Source: Pseudomonadota bacterium (GTDB lineage Bacteria > Pseudomonadota > Gammaproteobacteria > Steroidobacterales > Steroidobacteraceae). From it: a stretch of 34,618 bases of DNA. Made by a program: the position numbers and the translations under genes. Under the pieces are notes generated by a model. The model did no database searches, was not told the origin of the DNA, and saw only the letters and a list, made by a program, of their open reading frames with translations. Every line of letters begins with the position of its first letter. Within the stretch, counting starts at the first letter, position 1. This document shows positions 8,707 to 16,482 of this stretch, piece after piece. The stretch lies in contig JAJZDX010000039.1 in assembly GCA_021805865.1 (NCBI GenBank), positions 1 through 34,618 of the forward strand, written 5' to 3'.

Positions 8707-8958
8707 ATGTCGATGCGCACCATTCGCCGCTCGTTTGTTCGGGGATATCGGCAGCAATCGAAGGTCACACCAGAACTTGGGGCGCGAATACTGCGGCTCA
8801 TCCTCGCCGTCTGTCTCGGCATTGATTTCGCCGCCGGCCACCCCCTGTGGCCGACGGTCGTGATCATCGGAGCGGTCGTTGCGCTGTTTGTCTTCAGTCT
8901 GCGCGTGATGCGACGTGCTCCGCCGTCACACTCGGCGCCGGATGAAGAAGCCCGCTGA
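8707..8958 (+). CDS. Small inner-membrane protein in the T4SS operon
   Basis: An 83-residue protein with a basic N-terminus (RTIRRSFVRGYRQQSK) and two predicted hydrophobic segments (ARILRLILAVCLGIDFAA and WPTVVIIGAVVALFVFSLRVM), ending in a charged tail. It starts two bases after the trbL stop, so it is probably co-translated with it. I do not recognise a family. Its place after VirB6 suggests an accessory of the inner-membrane complex. It is followed by two convergent genes, so it ends this transcription unit. Confidence 0.65.
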   Translation: MSMRTIRRSFVRGYRQQSKVTPELGARILRLILAVCLGIDFAAGHPLWPTVVIIGAVVALFVFSLRVMRRAPPSHSAPDEEAR

Positions 8959-8967
8959 TCGGGGAAG

Positions 8968-9255
8968 TCAGAAGGGGGATTTGAGCGGCTTGGCCGTCAG
9001 ATACTTCTGACCGGCATCCTTCACCTCGGCGCGCAACACGTGGGTCGCGGCAACACACCCCGCGATAGCGTGGATATCGTTCCCCTGCGCCCGCTGCCGC
9101 TGGCACCACTTCACCTCGGCATTCAGCTTCGTGGCGTCATTGGTCAGTTGCGCGCTCGTGACGGATTCGTGCCAATTCCGGGCACAGCCGGCGAGTGCGC
9201 TCACCACCAGGAACGCAGGGATCGCCAGTTTGAGCGTCTTCGAGGTCTTCATCAT
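8968..9255 (-). CDS. Entry-exclusion-like (EexN/TrbK-type) lipoprotein
   Basis: A 95-residue predicted lipoprotein. The signal peptide ends in the lipobox SALAGC, with the acylated Cys near residue 24. The mature part has LNAEVKWCQRQRAQG followed by AGCVAATHVLRAEV, which resembles the Cys-spaced pattern of EexN-type entry-exclusion lipoproteins that block redundant transfer between cells carrying the same element. The resemblance is by eye, so the role is tentative. It is translationally coupled (ATGA) to the ribbon-helix-helix gene upstream and lies antisense within the T4SS cluster. Confidence 0.55.
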   Translation of the reverse strand: MMKTSKTLKLAIPAFLVVSALAGCARNWHESVTSAQLTNDATKLNAEVKWCQRQRAQGNDIHAIAGCVAATHVLRAEVKDAGQKYLTAKPLKSPF

Positions 9256-9452
9256 CGAGTCTCCATTGAATCATGGCTGGGGAGCTTGCGCTTCGGCGGC
9301 TTCAAGACGCCGTGCTTCACGAGCAGATCGTCAATAGCCTCCCGCACGAGCACGGTTTTGGGGATCCGCGTCTGACGCGCGAGCTGCTTCAGCAGCGCGT
9401 GCTTGTCGGGGTCCAAGTAGGCGACTTCGACTGACCGTTTCGTTCTTCCCAT
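9252..9452 (-). CDS. Ribbon-helix-helix (CopG/MetJ-type) regulator
   Basis: A 66-residue protein. KRSVEVAYLDPDKHALLKQL gives the beta-strand and first helix, and TRIPKTVLVREAIDDLLVKHG the second helix of an RHH DNA-binding domain. It ends with a basic tail (KPPKRKLPSH). The start is ATG at 9452; longer frames upstream lack coding character. Its stop overlaps the lipoprotein start. The upstream TTGACA (minus strand, 9487-9482) lies 17 bases from GATGCT, and the palindrome GCTACTAGTAGC falls between them. Autorepression is therefore likely. The regulator may also control the divergent virB8 unit. Confidence 0.8.
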   Translation of the reverse strand: MGRTKRSVEVAYLDPDKHALLKQLARQTRIPKTVLVREAIDDLLVKHGVLKPPKRKLPSHDSMETR

Positions 9453-9678
9453 GCAGCTAGCATCGGCTACTAGTAGCTCATTGTCAAGCCCTCGTGTGAC
9501 CCGATCCGATGTGGATCGAAGGGTGGAGTGCTGGCACACCGCCCCGCCCGGCGCGGAATCGGAATTCCTCGCCGCGGCAGGGTCCCTCTTGCACCCGTAG
9601 GGGTGGAGCCTTCCTCCGCAGGCACCCACCAGGGCCCGGGCAACGGAGAAGAGGAAGTAAGAGACGCTGGGCTGCTCC
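9453..9678. promoter_or_regulatory. Divergent promoter region between RHH regulator and virB8
   Basis: Minus-strand promoter: TTGACA (9482-9487), 17-base spacer, GATGCT (9459-9464), six bases from the ATG with no Shine-Dalgarno sequence, so the message may be leaderless. The perfect palindrome GCTACTAGTAGC (9466-9477) lies in the spacer and would be the operator. A second inverted repeat CGATCC-GATGT-GGATCG is at 9502-9518. AGGGCCCGGGC with GGAGAAGAGGA (9631-9655) is a copy of the shared leader motif ahead of virB8. Confidence 0.6.
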
Positions 9679-10452
9679 ATGTTTAAGACAAAACCCTCGC
9701 TTTCGCCTACCGCATCATCTTCCTCGGGGGCCGCGGCGCGCGGACACACCCCGGAGTCGGCGCGCAACCCCTATCTCGATGCGCGTCGCGAATGGGATGA
9801 GCGCTATGGGGATGCGCTCGCGCGCGCGACGAACTGGCGCCGCGCGGCGTTTGGCGCGCTCGCAGTGGCGCTCGTTGCCGTTGTGGGCATCGCGCACATC
9901 GGCGCGCAGAGCAAGATCGAGCCCTACGTCATCGCCATGGGACACATGGGCTCACCGATCGCGTTCGGAGTGCCGTCGGCCTCATCCCCAACCGACCAAC
10001 GCATCGTAGAGGCCGAGACAGCCGAGTGGCTGTGGAATGCGCGTACGCAGCTCGGCAACGCGGCAGCACAGAACATGCTTTTGAGCCGTGTCTTCGCCAT
10101 GACCGATACCGCGACCGCGAATTACCTCAACACCTGGTACGCCGCGCATCCGCCGTTTACCGGTGCGACGGTAAAGGTGAATTTCACGAGTTTCCTGCCC
10201 CTTGGGGCGTTGACAAACGGACTCGGCACCTATGAGGCAACCTGGACGCAAATTCGGACACAGGCAAACAGCAATCAGAGTTCGTCATCGGAGTGGAAGG
10301 CGGACGTGACTGTTGCGCGCAATCCGAAGATTGCCGACAACCCACAAGTGATGCTCGCAAATCCCTTGGGACTTTACATCAAGTCTGTGACATGGACGCG
10401 CATCATCGGTTCTACGGCGCCCCCGTCCAGCCCTTCTTCGCAGTCTGAGTGA
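9679..10452 (+). CDS. trbF: TrbF/VirB8-family T4SS protein
   Basis: A 257-residue bitopic inner-membrane protein. The cytoplasmic N-terminus contains NPYLDARREWDERYG, the usual TrbF segment. One membrane helix follows (AAFGALAVALVAVVGIAHIG, about residues 56-75), then a periplasmic VirB8 domain with RIVEAETAEWLWNART, NYLNTWYAAHPPF and the typical NPLGLYIKSVTW near the end. VirB8 nucleates the periplasmic part of the secretion channel and contacts VirB9 and VirB10, which are the next two genes. It opens a new transcription unit after the minus-strand cassette. Confidence 0.93.
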   Translation: MFKTKPSLSPTASSSSGAAARGHTPESARNPYLDARREWDERYGDALARATNWRRAAFGALAVALVAVVGIAHIGAQSKIEPYVIAMGHMGSPIAFGVPSASSPTDQRIVEAETAEWLWNARTQLGNAAAQNMLLSRVFAMTDTATANYLNTWYAAHPPFTGATVKVNFTSFLPLGALTNGLGTYEATWTQIRTQANSNQSSSSEWKADVTVARNPKIADNPQVMLANPLGLYIKSVTWTRIIGSTAPPSSPSSQSE

Positions 10453-10462
10453 CGGGGCCACG

Positions 10463-11884
10463 ATGAGCGAGAAAGATCTCCACGCTGAGCTCGACGGCTC
10501 TTCCGCCGGAAAAGCGCCTGCCGGCTCGGTCTCGGGTCCGAAACTACGCGCCGCGCCGGTCTCAGGCGGCAAGCGGCTCTCGAAAAAGAGTCGCGTCGTG
10601 CTCCTGGCGATCGGAATCGGCCTCGGCGGCCTCATTCTCGTTGGTGTCATGACTGCCGGGACCACGCAAAAAGGGAAGTCCCCGCGGACTTTTACCGGCG
10701 GGGGCGGCAATGTCGGCGTCGTGAGGCCAGCCACGGCCGTCATGATTGCCCATGCCCGAGCCGAAGAGCGGGCCGCGCTCGCGCGCAGCCTCTCGGAGTC
10801 CGAGCAGCCAGGGGCGCCAACCCCTCCCGCGGGGTTTGCCCCTGGGGGGACTGAGCCAAATGAGGCAACCCACTCAGCCGCCGCCGGCACCGCGCAGAAC
10901 AATGCCTCGCCGTTTCCGGCGGGCGCCAGTCCCGGCCCCGGTGGCCCGCAGGCCGAGACCCCGCAGGCGCAATACGCCGCCTGGGTGCAGAGGCAGAAGT
11001 ATCAGCGCCTCGAGAACGCCCAGGCGACCGCGCGGGCCGCGCTCACCGCCAAGCCGCTCGATGGCGGCGGCGCGGGTGGTGCGATGGGCACCGCAGGGGC
11101 TGCGGGGAGCACGAGTTCCGCGAGCGGCGCCGCCGGGGCACTGGATCATGCCTTGAGCGGGGCGCGTTCGTTGTTCAATATGCAACGCGCGCTCCTCGGA
11201 CACAAATCCGCGGGCGCGAGCACGGACGCGAACGAATCGTTCCTGCACCGTCGCGCCGATGCCGGTGGCTACTTGCCGGATGCCGAGATTCCCGCGCTCG
11301 GCCGGCATGAACTCATCGCAGGCTCGGTCATCCCCGCGGTGCTTGTGACGGGTATCAATTCAAACCTTCCGGGCACCGTCACGGCCGAGGTGCGCGAGAC
11401 CGTCTATGACAGCTTCCATCCCGATGTGGTGCTGATCCCGCAAGGCACGCGGCTTGTCGGTGAATATTCTTCTAACGTTGGGTACGGACAGAGCCGCGTA
11501 CTCGTGGCATGGGATGAGCTGATTCTGCCGAACGGGTCCACGGTGGATCTCAAACGCATGGAAGGGGTCAACGGTCAGGGCCAGGCCGGGCTGCGCGATC
11601 TCGTTCACAACCATTACCTGCGCACGTTCGGATCAGCAATTCTCATGAGCGCGCTCGGGGTGGCGGCGCAACTGTCGCAACCGCAAAGCTCGAGCGTTCT
11701 TCACGCGGAGAACGCCGGGCAGACCGCGGCCGGGGCGGCGGCGGATTCGATCAATCAAGTCGCCGCGCAACTGCTCGAGCGCAACCTCAATGTAGCCCCG
11801 ACGCTCATCATCCGTCCGGGCTTCACCTTCAACGTCATGGTCAACAAGACCATGATCCTTGCCGCTTACAACGCGCGCGATTAG
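10463..11884 (+). CDS. trbI: TrbI/VirB10-family T4SS channel protein
   Basis: A 473-residue protein spanning the envelope. A short cytoplasmic N-terminus, one membrane helix (RVVLLAIGIGLGGLILVGVM, about residues 46-65) and an Ala/Pro/Gly-rich periplasmic linker lead to the conserved C-terminal beta-barrel domain. That domain includes HELIAGSVIPAVLVTGINSN, DVVLIPQGTRLVGEY, RVLVAWDELILPNGS and TLIIRPGFTFNVMVNK. VirB10 senses ATP use at the inner membrane and forms the outer-membrane pore with VirB9. It starts 10 bases after trbF. Its stop lies 10 bases before the GTG start of the VirB9-like gene. Confidence 0.95.
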   Translation: MSEKDLHAELDGSSAGKAPAGSVSGPKLRAAPVSGGKRLSKKSRVVLLAIGIGLGGLILVGVMTAGTTQKGKSPRTFTGGGGNVGVVRPATAVMIAHARAEERAALARSLSESEQPGAPTPPAGFAPGGTEPNEATHSAAAGTAQNNASPFPAGASPGPGGPQAETPQAQYAAWVQRQKYQRLENAQATARAALTAKPLDGGGAGGAMGTAGAAGSTSSASGAAGALDHALSGARSLFNMQRALLGHKSAGASTDANESFLHRRADAGGYLPDAEIPALGRHELIAGSVIPAVLVTGINSNLPGTVTAEVRETVYDSFHPDVVLIPQGTRLVGEYSSNVGYGQSRVLVAWDELILPNGSTVDLKRMEGVNGQGQAGLRDLVHNHYLRTFGSAILMSALGVAAQLSQPQSSSVLHAENAGQTAAGAAADSINQVAAQLLERNLNVAPTLIIRPGFTFNVMVNKTMILAAYNARD

Positions 11885-11894
11885 GAGCCTTTCA

Positions 11895-13370
11895 GTGAAA
11901 ATCACCGTCCCTGTGCCGGGCGCAGCCCTTCCGACGATCGCCTGTCTCCTGTTGGCCGTTGCAGCCCTTGGCCAGGCGAACGCCGCCGCTCCCGCAGGCC
12001 CTGTGCTGAGCTCGCACCCTGTGCGTGCCGCCGGCCGCGAAGTGGCTCCTGCGACGAGTCCTGTGATGTTGATGTCACTCACGTCGACGGCGGTATCGAG
12101 CACGTCAGTGCGCGTCACTCTGCGCCTCTCAGGCCCTGCGCCTGCGGTGAAGTCCTTCTTCATGAACCACCCGTCGCGGCTCGTCATCGATCTTCCGGAC
12201 ACGATGCTCGCCTTGCCTTCAGACCGGATCGCGCCCCACCGGGGGCTCGTCAAGTCGATCGTGGCGGTGCATTCCGGACGGCGGACGCGCCTCGTATTCA
12301 CGCTTTCGCAGCCGATGACCTATGCGATTTCGCGCCGGGGGAGTGAGGAGCGGATCACGTTGAACGCGGCGGTATCGCTCCCGTTCATTCCCGCGGCACC
12401 GTTGAGGTTGCGTTCTCACACGGTCTTCAAGCCGAGCCTCAGTGAGGGGGGCCGTAATCCTGGCAAACGGTTGAATCTCGTGGGAACCGCGCGTTCCTCG
12501 GCACCCAGCGCGACGATTGCCGCGCAGACCAGTTCATCGCCGATCAACGCGGATACGTTGGCTGCGGCGAGCGCCGAGTGGGGTGCGGCGGGGATTGCCC
12601 CGGCATTGCTCGGAGGCGACGGAGAAGTGCTTTACGCCTATGGAGAGAATCGACCCACGGTCACCTGCGCCCCGCTACACCTGTGCGTGATCAACCTGAT
12701 GCCGGGCGATCGCATCGTGAACATCGCAATCGGAGATTCGGTGCGTTGGCTCGCCCAGGCGATCCATGCGGGCGGACAGGACAGTGTCGTGCTGAAGCCC
12801 GTCGAGGGAGGGCTGACCACCAACCTGATGATTGCGGCCGAGAATCCGCATGGGAAGGGGCATCTCTATTATCTCACGCTGGTGAGCGATTCGACGGGCT
12901 ACATCCCGATGGTCGGATTCTACAACCCGAACCCCGCCGGGAGCGATTCTCCAACAACTGGTGTGGCGAGCCCGCCGCCCGCAGCGGTGGCACTGCCGCC
13001 GACTCCACCTTTCGCGAACTCCGGGGAAATTCGCCAGCGCGTGGCGAGGATGAATCCCACACAGATTGACTTCGGGTACGTGTGTCACGTGGATGGTCAC
13101 TTCTGGCAGGGTGCCCGCCGCCGCCGTGCGAGAGCTTTTTTGCCCGAGCGGGTCTTCGCATACAAAGGACACACCTATGTGCAGATGCCACCTGGAATCG
13201 GCTATCACGATCTGCCGGCGATCTTCGGGCTCGAAGGCAAGACGTATCTGCTCAACAGCCGCTTCAAGAACGGCTACTACATCGTCGACAGTTTGCCCGC
13301 GCAACTGCGGCTCATCGCCGGGGTGGGCAGCGATTCGGCCAGCGTGACGTGCCGACATACCAACGGTTGA
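11895..13370 (+). CDS. trbG: TrbG/VirB9-family protein with N-terminal AMIN domain
   Basis: A 491-residue exported protein. Start GTG 11895 follows GGAG and gives a clear signal peptide ending GQANA near residue 30. Residues 62-157 match an AMIN domain (SVRVTLRLSGPAPAVKSFFM, PSRLVIDLPD, TRLVFTLSQPMTYAI), found in secretins such as PilQ and in amidases, where it binds the cell wall. From about 250 it is VirB9/TrbG-like (HLCVINLMPGDRIVNIAIGD, NLMIAAENPHGKGHLYYLTL), ending in the C-terminal domain (VFAYKGHTYVQMPPG, YLLNSRFKNGYYIVDSL). Family members are usually about 300 residues and lack AMIN. It would form the periplasmic and outer-membrane ring with VirB10. It sits right before the pilus genes. 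Confidence 0.88.
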   Translation: MKITVPVPGAALPTIACLLLAVAALGQANAAAPAGPVLSSHPVRAAGREVAPATSPVMLMSLTSTAVSSTSVRVTLRLSGPAPAVKSFFMNHPSRLVIDLPDTMLALPSDRIAPHRGLVKSIVAVHSGRRTRLVFTLSQPMTYAISRRGSEERITLNAAVSLPFIPAAPLRLRSHTVFKPSLSEGGRNPGKRLNLVGTARSSAPSATIAAQTSSSPINADTLAAASAEWGAAGIAPALLGGDGEVLYAYGENRPTVTCAPLHLCVINLMPGDRIVNIAIGDSVRWLAQAIHAGGQDSVVLKPVEGGLTTNLMIAAENPHGKGHLYYLTLVSDSTGYIPMVGFYNPNPAGSDSPTTGVASPPPAAVALPPTPPFANSGEIRQRVARMNPTQIDFGYVCHVDGHFWQGARRRRARAFLPERVFAYKGHTYVQMPPGIGYHDLPAIFGLEGKTYLLNSRFKNGYYIVDSLPAQLRLIAGVGSDSASVTCRHTNG

Positions 13371-13388
13371 TTCTGAGGTCATTTCAAC

Positions 13389-14285
13389 ATGCATCATCAC
13401 ATTCCGACCCGCGGACCCCGTGCCGGCCGCCGGCCCCTTGCAGGGCAGCGCCCCCCTCGCGTGAACGCTCTCGCGGCCCTCGCGCTCTTGGCGTGCGCGG
13501 GTGGACACCAGGCACGGGCCATGCAGCCCGCACGGGCCGCGACGCGCTGCGTCGCGCCGCTGTGGACGGCGGTTGCCGATATCGTGCCCGCCCCGTATGC
13601 CGTGCGCGTCGCACCGGGGATTGATCCGCAGACGCTCCTCGCCTGGCGTTCCCCGCCGAGGGGAGGGTGTCGGGTGAGCGCGGCGGTCCAGCACGAATGG
13701 CCGGCCCTTGATGCGCCTTGGGCGGGTCGCTTGCGTTCGGCGGCATCTTCCGCGGGTCTCGCCGTGATCGTGGGTCCCGCGACCGAACGGGTCCTGATTT
13801 TCCACGGGCTTACCCTCAATGAAGGGGCCCGGGCAGGGGAGAAGGGGAAACGTACCCCGCTGAGTCCGCAGGCCCACGTCATGCCCATTGCGCTCCATGT
13901 TCTGCCGCCGACGCCGGTGGCCACGCACACCGTCGCCTCGGCGGTCACGACACCCGCATCCGTGCCACCCGCAGTCCTCGGAAAAGCCGTCGACATCGGT
14001 CGCAGTTCCCCTGATGCCTGGCAGGTGTGGCAAATCGCCGCCGGTGAGCGGATGCGCGCGGCGCTCGTCGCGTGGGCAAAGCGCGCGAATTGGACGGTTG
14101 AGTGGTACGCCGAGGACTGGCGCGCCCCCGTCGCGGTGGAGATCACCGCGAAGAGCTTCCTCGCGGCGACACATGAGTGGACGCAGTCGGCGGTGAGCAA
14201 CGGCGCACCAATCCGCGTCGAGGCGAGGACCGGCAATCGCGTGCTCATTGTCGAGTCCACGGTCCGCAATCAGAACGGGTTCTAA
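13389..14285 (+). CDS. pilL: PilL/TcpQ-type pilus biogenesis protein
   Basis: A 298-residue exported protein. A long Arg-rich N-terminus precedes a hydrophobic signal (NALAALALLACAGG); a GTG at 13461 would give a more ordinary signal peptide and is a possible true start. Residues about 210-292 match the TcpQ/PilL C-terminal domain: VWQIAAGERMRAALVAWAKR, ANWTVEWYAEDW, then a beta-rich end. In R64-like and toxin-coregulated pilus systems this domain partners the outer-membrane secretin, and pilN follows two bases after the stop. The middle is Pro/Val-rich and probably unstructured. PilL of IncI plasmids is of similar size. Confidence 0.75.
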   Translation: MHHHIPTRGPRAGRRPLAGQRPPRVNALAALALLACAGGHQARAMQPARAATRCVAPLWTAVADIVPAPYAVRVAPGIDPQTLLAWRSPPRGGCRVSAAVQHEWPALDAPWAGRLRSAASSAGLAVIVGPATERVLIFHGLTLNEGARAGEKGKRTPLSPQAHVMPIALHVLPPTPVATHTVASAVTTPASVPPAVLGKAVDIGRSSPDAWQVWQIAAGERMRAALVAWAKRANWTVEWYAEDWRAPVAVEITAKSFLAATHEWTQSAVSNGAPIRVEARTGNRVLIVESTVRNQNGF

Positions 14286-14287
14286 CC

Positions 14288-15820
14288 ATGAAAATCTCTC
14301 GCATTCTCATTGGGGTGAGCGCGGCCGTCGCGCTTGCCGCCTGCGCCTCGGGTCCGGCTACGGAGCGGGGCCACACCGAGCTTCCGCCACTCTCTGCCGT
14401 TGGCAAACCCTTGCCCCGCCCGCAGGCGGCCTTTTCGGTCACGCGCGGGTATTTTCTCTACGCCGGGCCGCTCGCGCGCCGACCGCTCCCCGCGCCGCGC
14501 TCGATGCGTAGGCACGTGGTGTACGAGACCATGGTGGAGAGCCGGTTTCTGAACGCCGTGCAGTTCACCGAGCACAACTGCGGCGTTCCGATCGACACCC
14601 AGGAGATCAGCGCGGGGGCGAAGATGCCGCCGCTCGATTACAGCGGGACGTGTTCGGGACTGCTCGCCGCGGCGAGTCAGTCGATGGGATACGCCGTGAC
14701 GTACCGAATGGGGCCGGGCGGTGCCGAGCATGCGCGCATCGTGCGTCAGATCACCCGGACGTTCCAGTTACCCATCCTCGGGGAGGCCACGAAGTCCTCT
14801 GCCACGGTGTCGGCTAAGAACTCGACAGGCGGGCAGGGCGCCTCCGGTGGCGGTGCCGCGGGCGGCACACAGAGCATGGGCAGCGCCTCGTCGAAATCCT
14901 CCGTCGCCACATCCCAGTCCTATGACGCGGACGTGTGGAAGGGGATCCTTTCGGAGGCGCGTGCCGTGGCAATGCCCGCGATGCTGACCGCCGATCCATC
15001 CACCGCGACGGTCACGATCACCGGCTCCCGCACGGATGTCGATCGGTTCGCGCGATGGGTGCGCAATGTCTCGCGGCGGCTTCAGCGCCAGGTTCAGATC
15101 AACATCCATGTTTACACGGTTACACTGAACAACGACTCGAACTATGGTCTCGCGCCGTCGGTGATCTGGAAATACCTTAAAGGGCTCAACTCGGTAAGCA
15201 TCACGGCCCCCTCGGCGCTCGAACTCGCCTCCGGTGCCACACCGTCCACCATCCAGTTTTCAGCCGGTCACGGGCCATTCAGCGGCACGCAGGCCGCGGT
15301 GAATGCGCTCTCTCAAGTGGGGAGCGTTCGCCAGATGTACTCGAACTCGCTGCTCGCACTGAACGGTCATGTGGTGACCGTGAACGATGCGACCAACTAC
15401 GGGTATCTCGCCGAGAGCAGCGGAAATTCGGCTATCGCGGGTGCGAACACGTACGGCAGTCAGACACTGATGCCCGGCAACATCAGTGCCGGCGCGGCGA
15501 TCCGGGTACTGCCTCGGGTGGCGGATGACAACCGGATCGTGTTGTCGATCGTCTTTCGCTATATCGGCACTCCGACGTTCAAGACGATCACCTCAGGCAC
15601 CGAGAGCATCCAGATCCCGCAGGACCCGGAGACGGCCTTCAACCAGACACTCGATATGCGAAGCGGCGCGACGGTGATGCTGCTCGGGTTCAAGAACCAG
15701 CAGGACTCGAAAACGCTCGAGGGCACCGGGAGTCCGAAGTTCTGGCTCTTCGGCGGCGGTCGGATGCACGAGCGCCAGCGCAGCATCACGGTCGTGACCG
15801 TGACCGCCACGGCGAGTTGA
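14288..15820 (+). CDS. pilN: PilN-family type IVb pilus secretin (outer-membrane lipoprotein)
   Basis: A 510-residue secretin. The signal peptide ends in the lipobox ALAAC with Cys19, so it is a lipoprotein as in R64 PilN. N-domains include ADPSTATVTITGSRTDVDRF and RRLQRQVQINIHVYTVTL. A Gly/Ser-rich insert lies near residues 175-205. The secretin gate region runs from about 335 to 510, with SAGAAIRVLPRVADDNRIVL and TLDMRSGATVMLLGFKNQQ. It would form the multimeric outer-membrane gate through which the pilus exits. It lies between pilL and pilP in a tight run. Confidence 0.9.
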   Translation: MKISRILIGVSAAVALAACASGPATERGHTELPPLSAVGKPLPRPQAAFSVTRGYFLYAGPLARRPLPAPRSMRRHVVYETMVESRFLNAVQFTEHNCGVPIDTQEISAGAKMPPLDYSGTCSGLLAAASQSMGYAVTYRMGPGGAEHARIVRQITRTFQLPILGEATKSSATVSAKNSTGGQGASGGGAAGGTQSMGSASSKSSVATSQSYDADVWKGILSEARAVAMPAMLTADPSTATVTITGSRTDVDRFARWVRNVSRRLQRQVQINIHVYTVTLNNDSNYGLAPSVIWKYLKGLNSVSITAPSALELASGATPSTIQFSAGHGPFSGTQAAVNALSQVGSVRQMYSNSLLALNGHVVTVNDATNYGYLAESSGNSAIAGANTYGSQTLMPGNISAGAAIRVLPRVADDNRIVLSIVFRYIGTPTFKTITSGTESIQIPQDPETAFNQTLDMRSGATVMLLGFKNQQDSKTLEGTGSPKFWLFGGGRMHERQRSITVVTVTATAS

Positions 15821-15836
15821 TCGGAGCGATCGAACC

Positions 15837-16478
15837 ATGAAAAAATCCGCAATCGTTCTCTCGGGGCTGATGTTCCTGACCACGCTCGCTGCGGCGGCGC
15901 CGCCGCCGGCCGGAGTGCCCGCCGCCCGCGCGGCGAGCTCTGGGCCGCGTTCAGGCTCACCGCCTTTCGGGGCGGGACCGAATACCGCCTATGAGCAAGC
16001 GCTCACGGCGTACTTGAACAACGTGCTCATCGTGGCGCAGAAGCGTCGCGCGCAGGTGAGTTCCCCGTCCCGGGAGCGCAATGCCGGGCGCTCGGCAGGC
16101 CCTGCGCCGGCATCGACGCATCTGCAGGCCGCGGTCAATGTGGCCGATCTACCGCAGGTCGAGGCGATCATGATTGGCCGGCACGCGAAGGCGCGCTTGA
16201 TGACCGCGAGCGGCGGGCTGCTCATGGTCGGCGTCCACGATGTCACGCGGTACGGCACGGTGACGCGCATCGATTCGACCGGCGTGTGGATGACGCCCGA
16301 GGGGTTTGCTCGTCCGATCCTGCTCGAGGACTTGACGCCGAGCGAGATGGCTTCCGAGAGCGGCACGGCTGGCGCTCGCGTGATGGGACCGTACGGGGCC
16401 GGCGAGTCCATCGCCACGCCCCCCATTCCGATCTCGCCGTCTTCTTCTCGGTTGCCGTCTGGCGTGAGCAGGAACTGA
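15837..16478 (+). CDS. pilP: PilP-type type IV pilus biogenesis protein
   Basis: A 213-residue exported protein with an N-terminal signal (SAIVLSGLMFLTTLAAAAPP). A Pro/Ala-rich stretch follows, and then a compact beta-rich domain (residues about 100-165: VNVADLPQVEAIMIGRHAKA, TRYGTVTRIDSTGVWM) like the T2SSC/PilP clamp domain. Such proteins link the inner-membrane pilus platform with the secretin. The tail is Ser/Pro-rich. Assignment rests on size, the domain pattern and the place between pilN and pilO. In R64 the order is pilN-pilO-pilP, so these two are swapped here. Confidence 0.75.
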   Translation: MKKSAIVLSGLMFLTTLAAAAPPPAGVPAARAASSGPRSGSPPFGAGPNTAYEQALTAYLNNVLIVAQKRRAQVSSPSRERNAGRSAGPAPASTHLQAAVNVADLPQVEAIMIGRHAKARLMTASGGLLMVGVHDVTRYGTVTRIDSTGVWMTPEGFARPILLEDLTPSEMASESGTAGARVMGPYGAGESIATPPIPISPSSSRLPSGVSRN

Positions 16479-16482
16479 TTCC

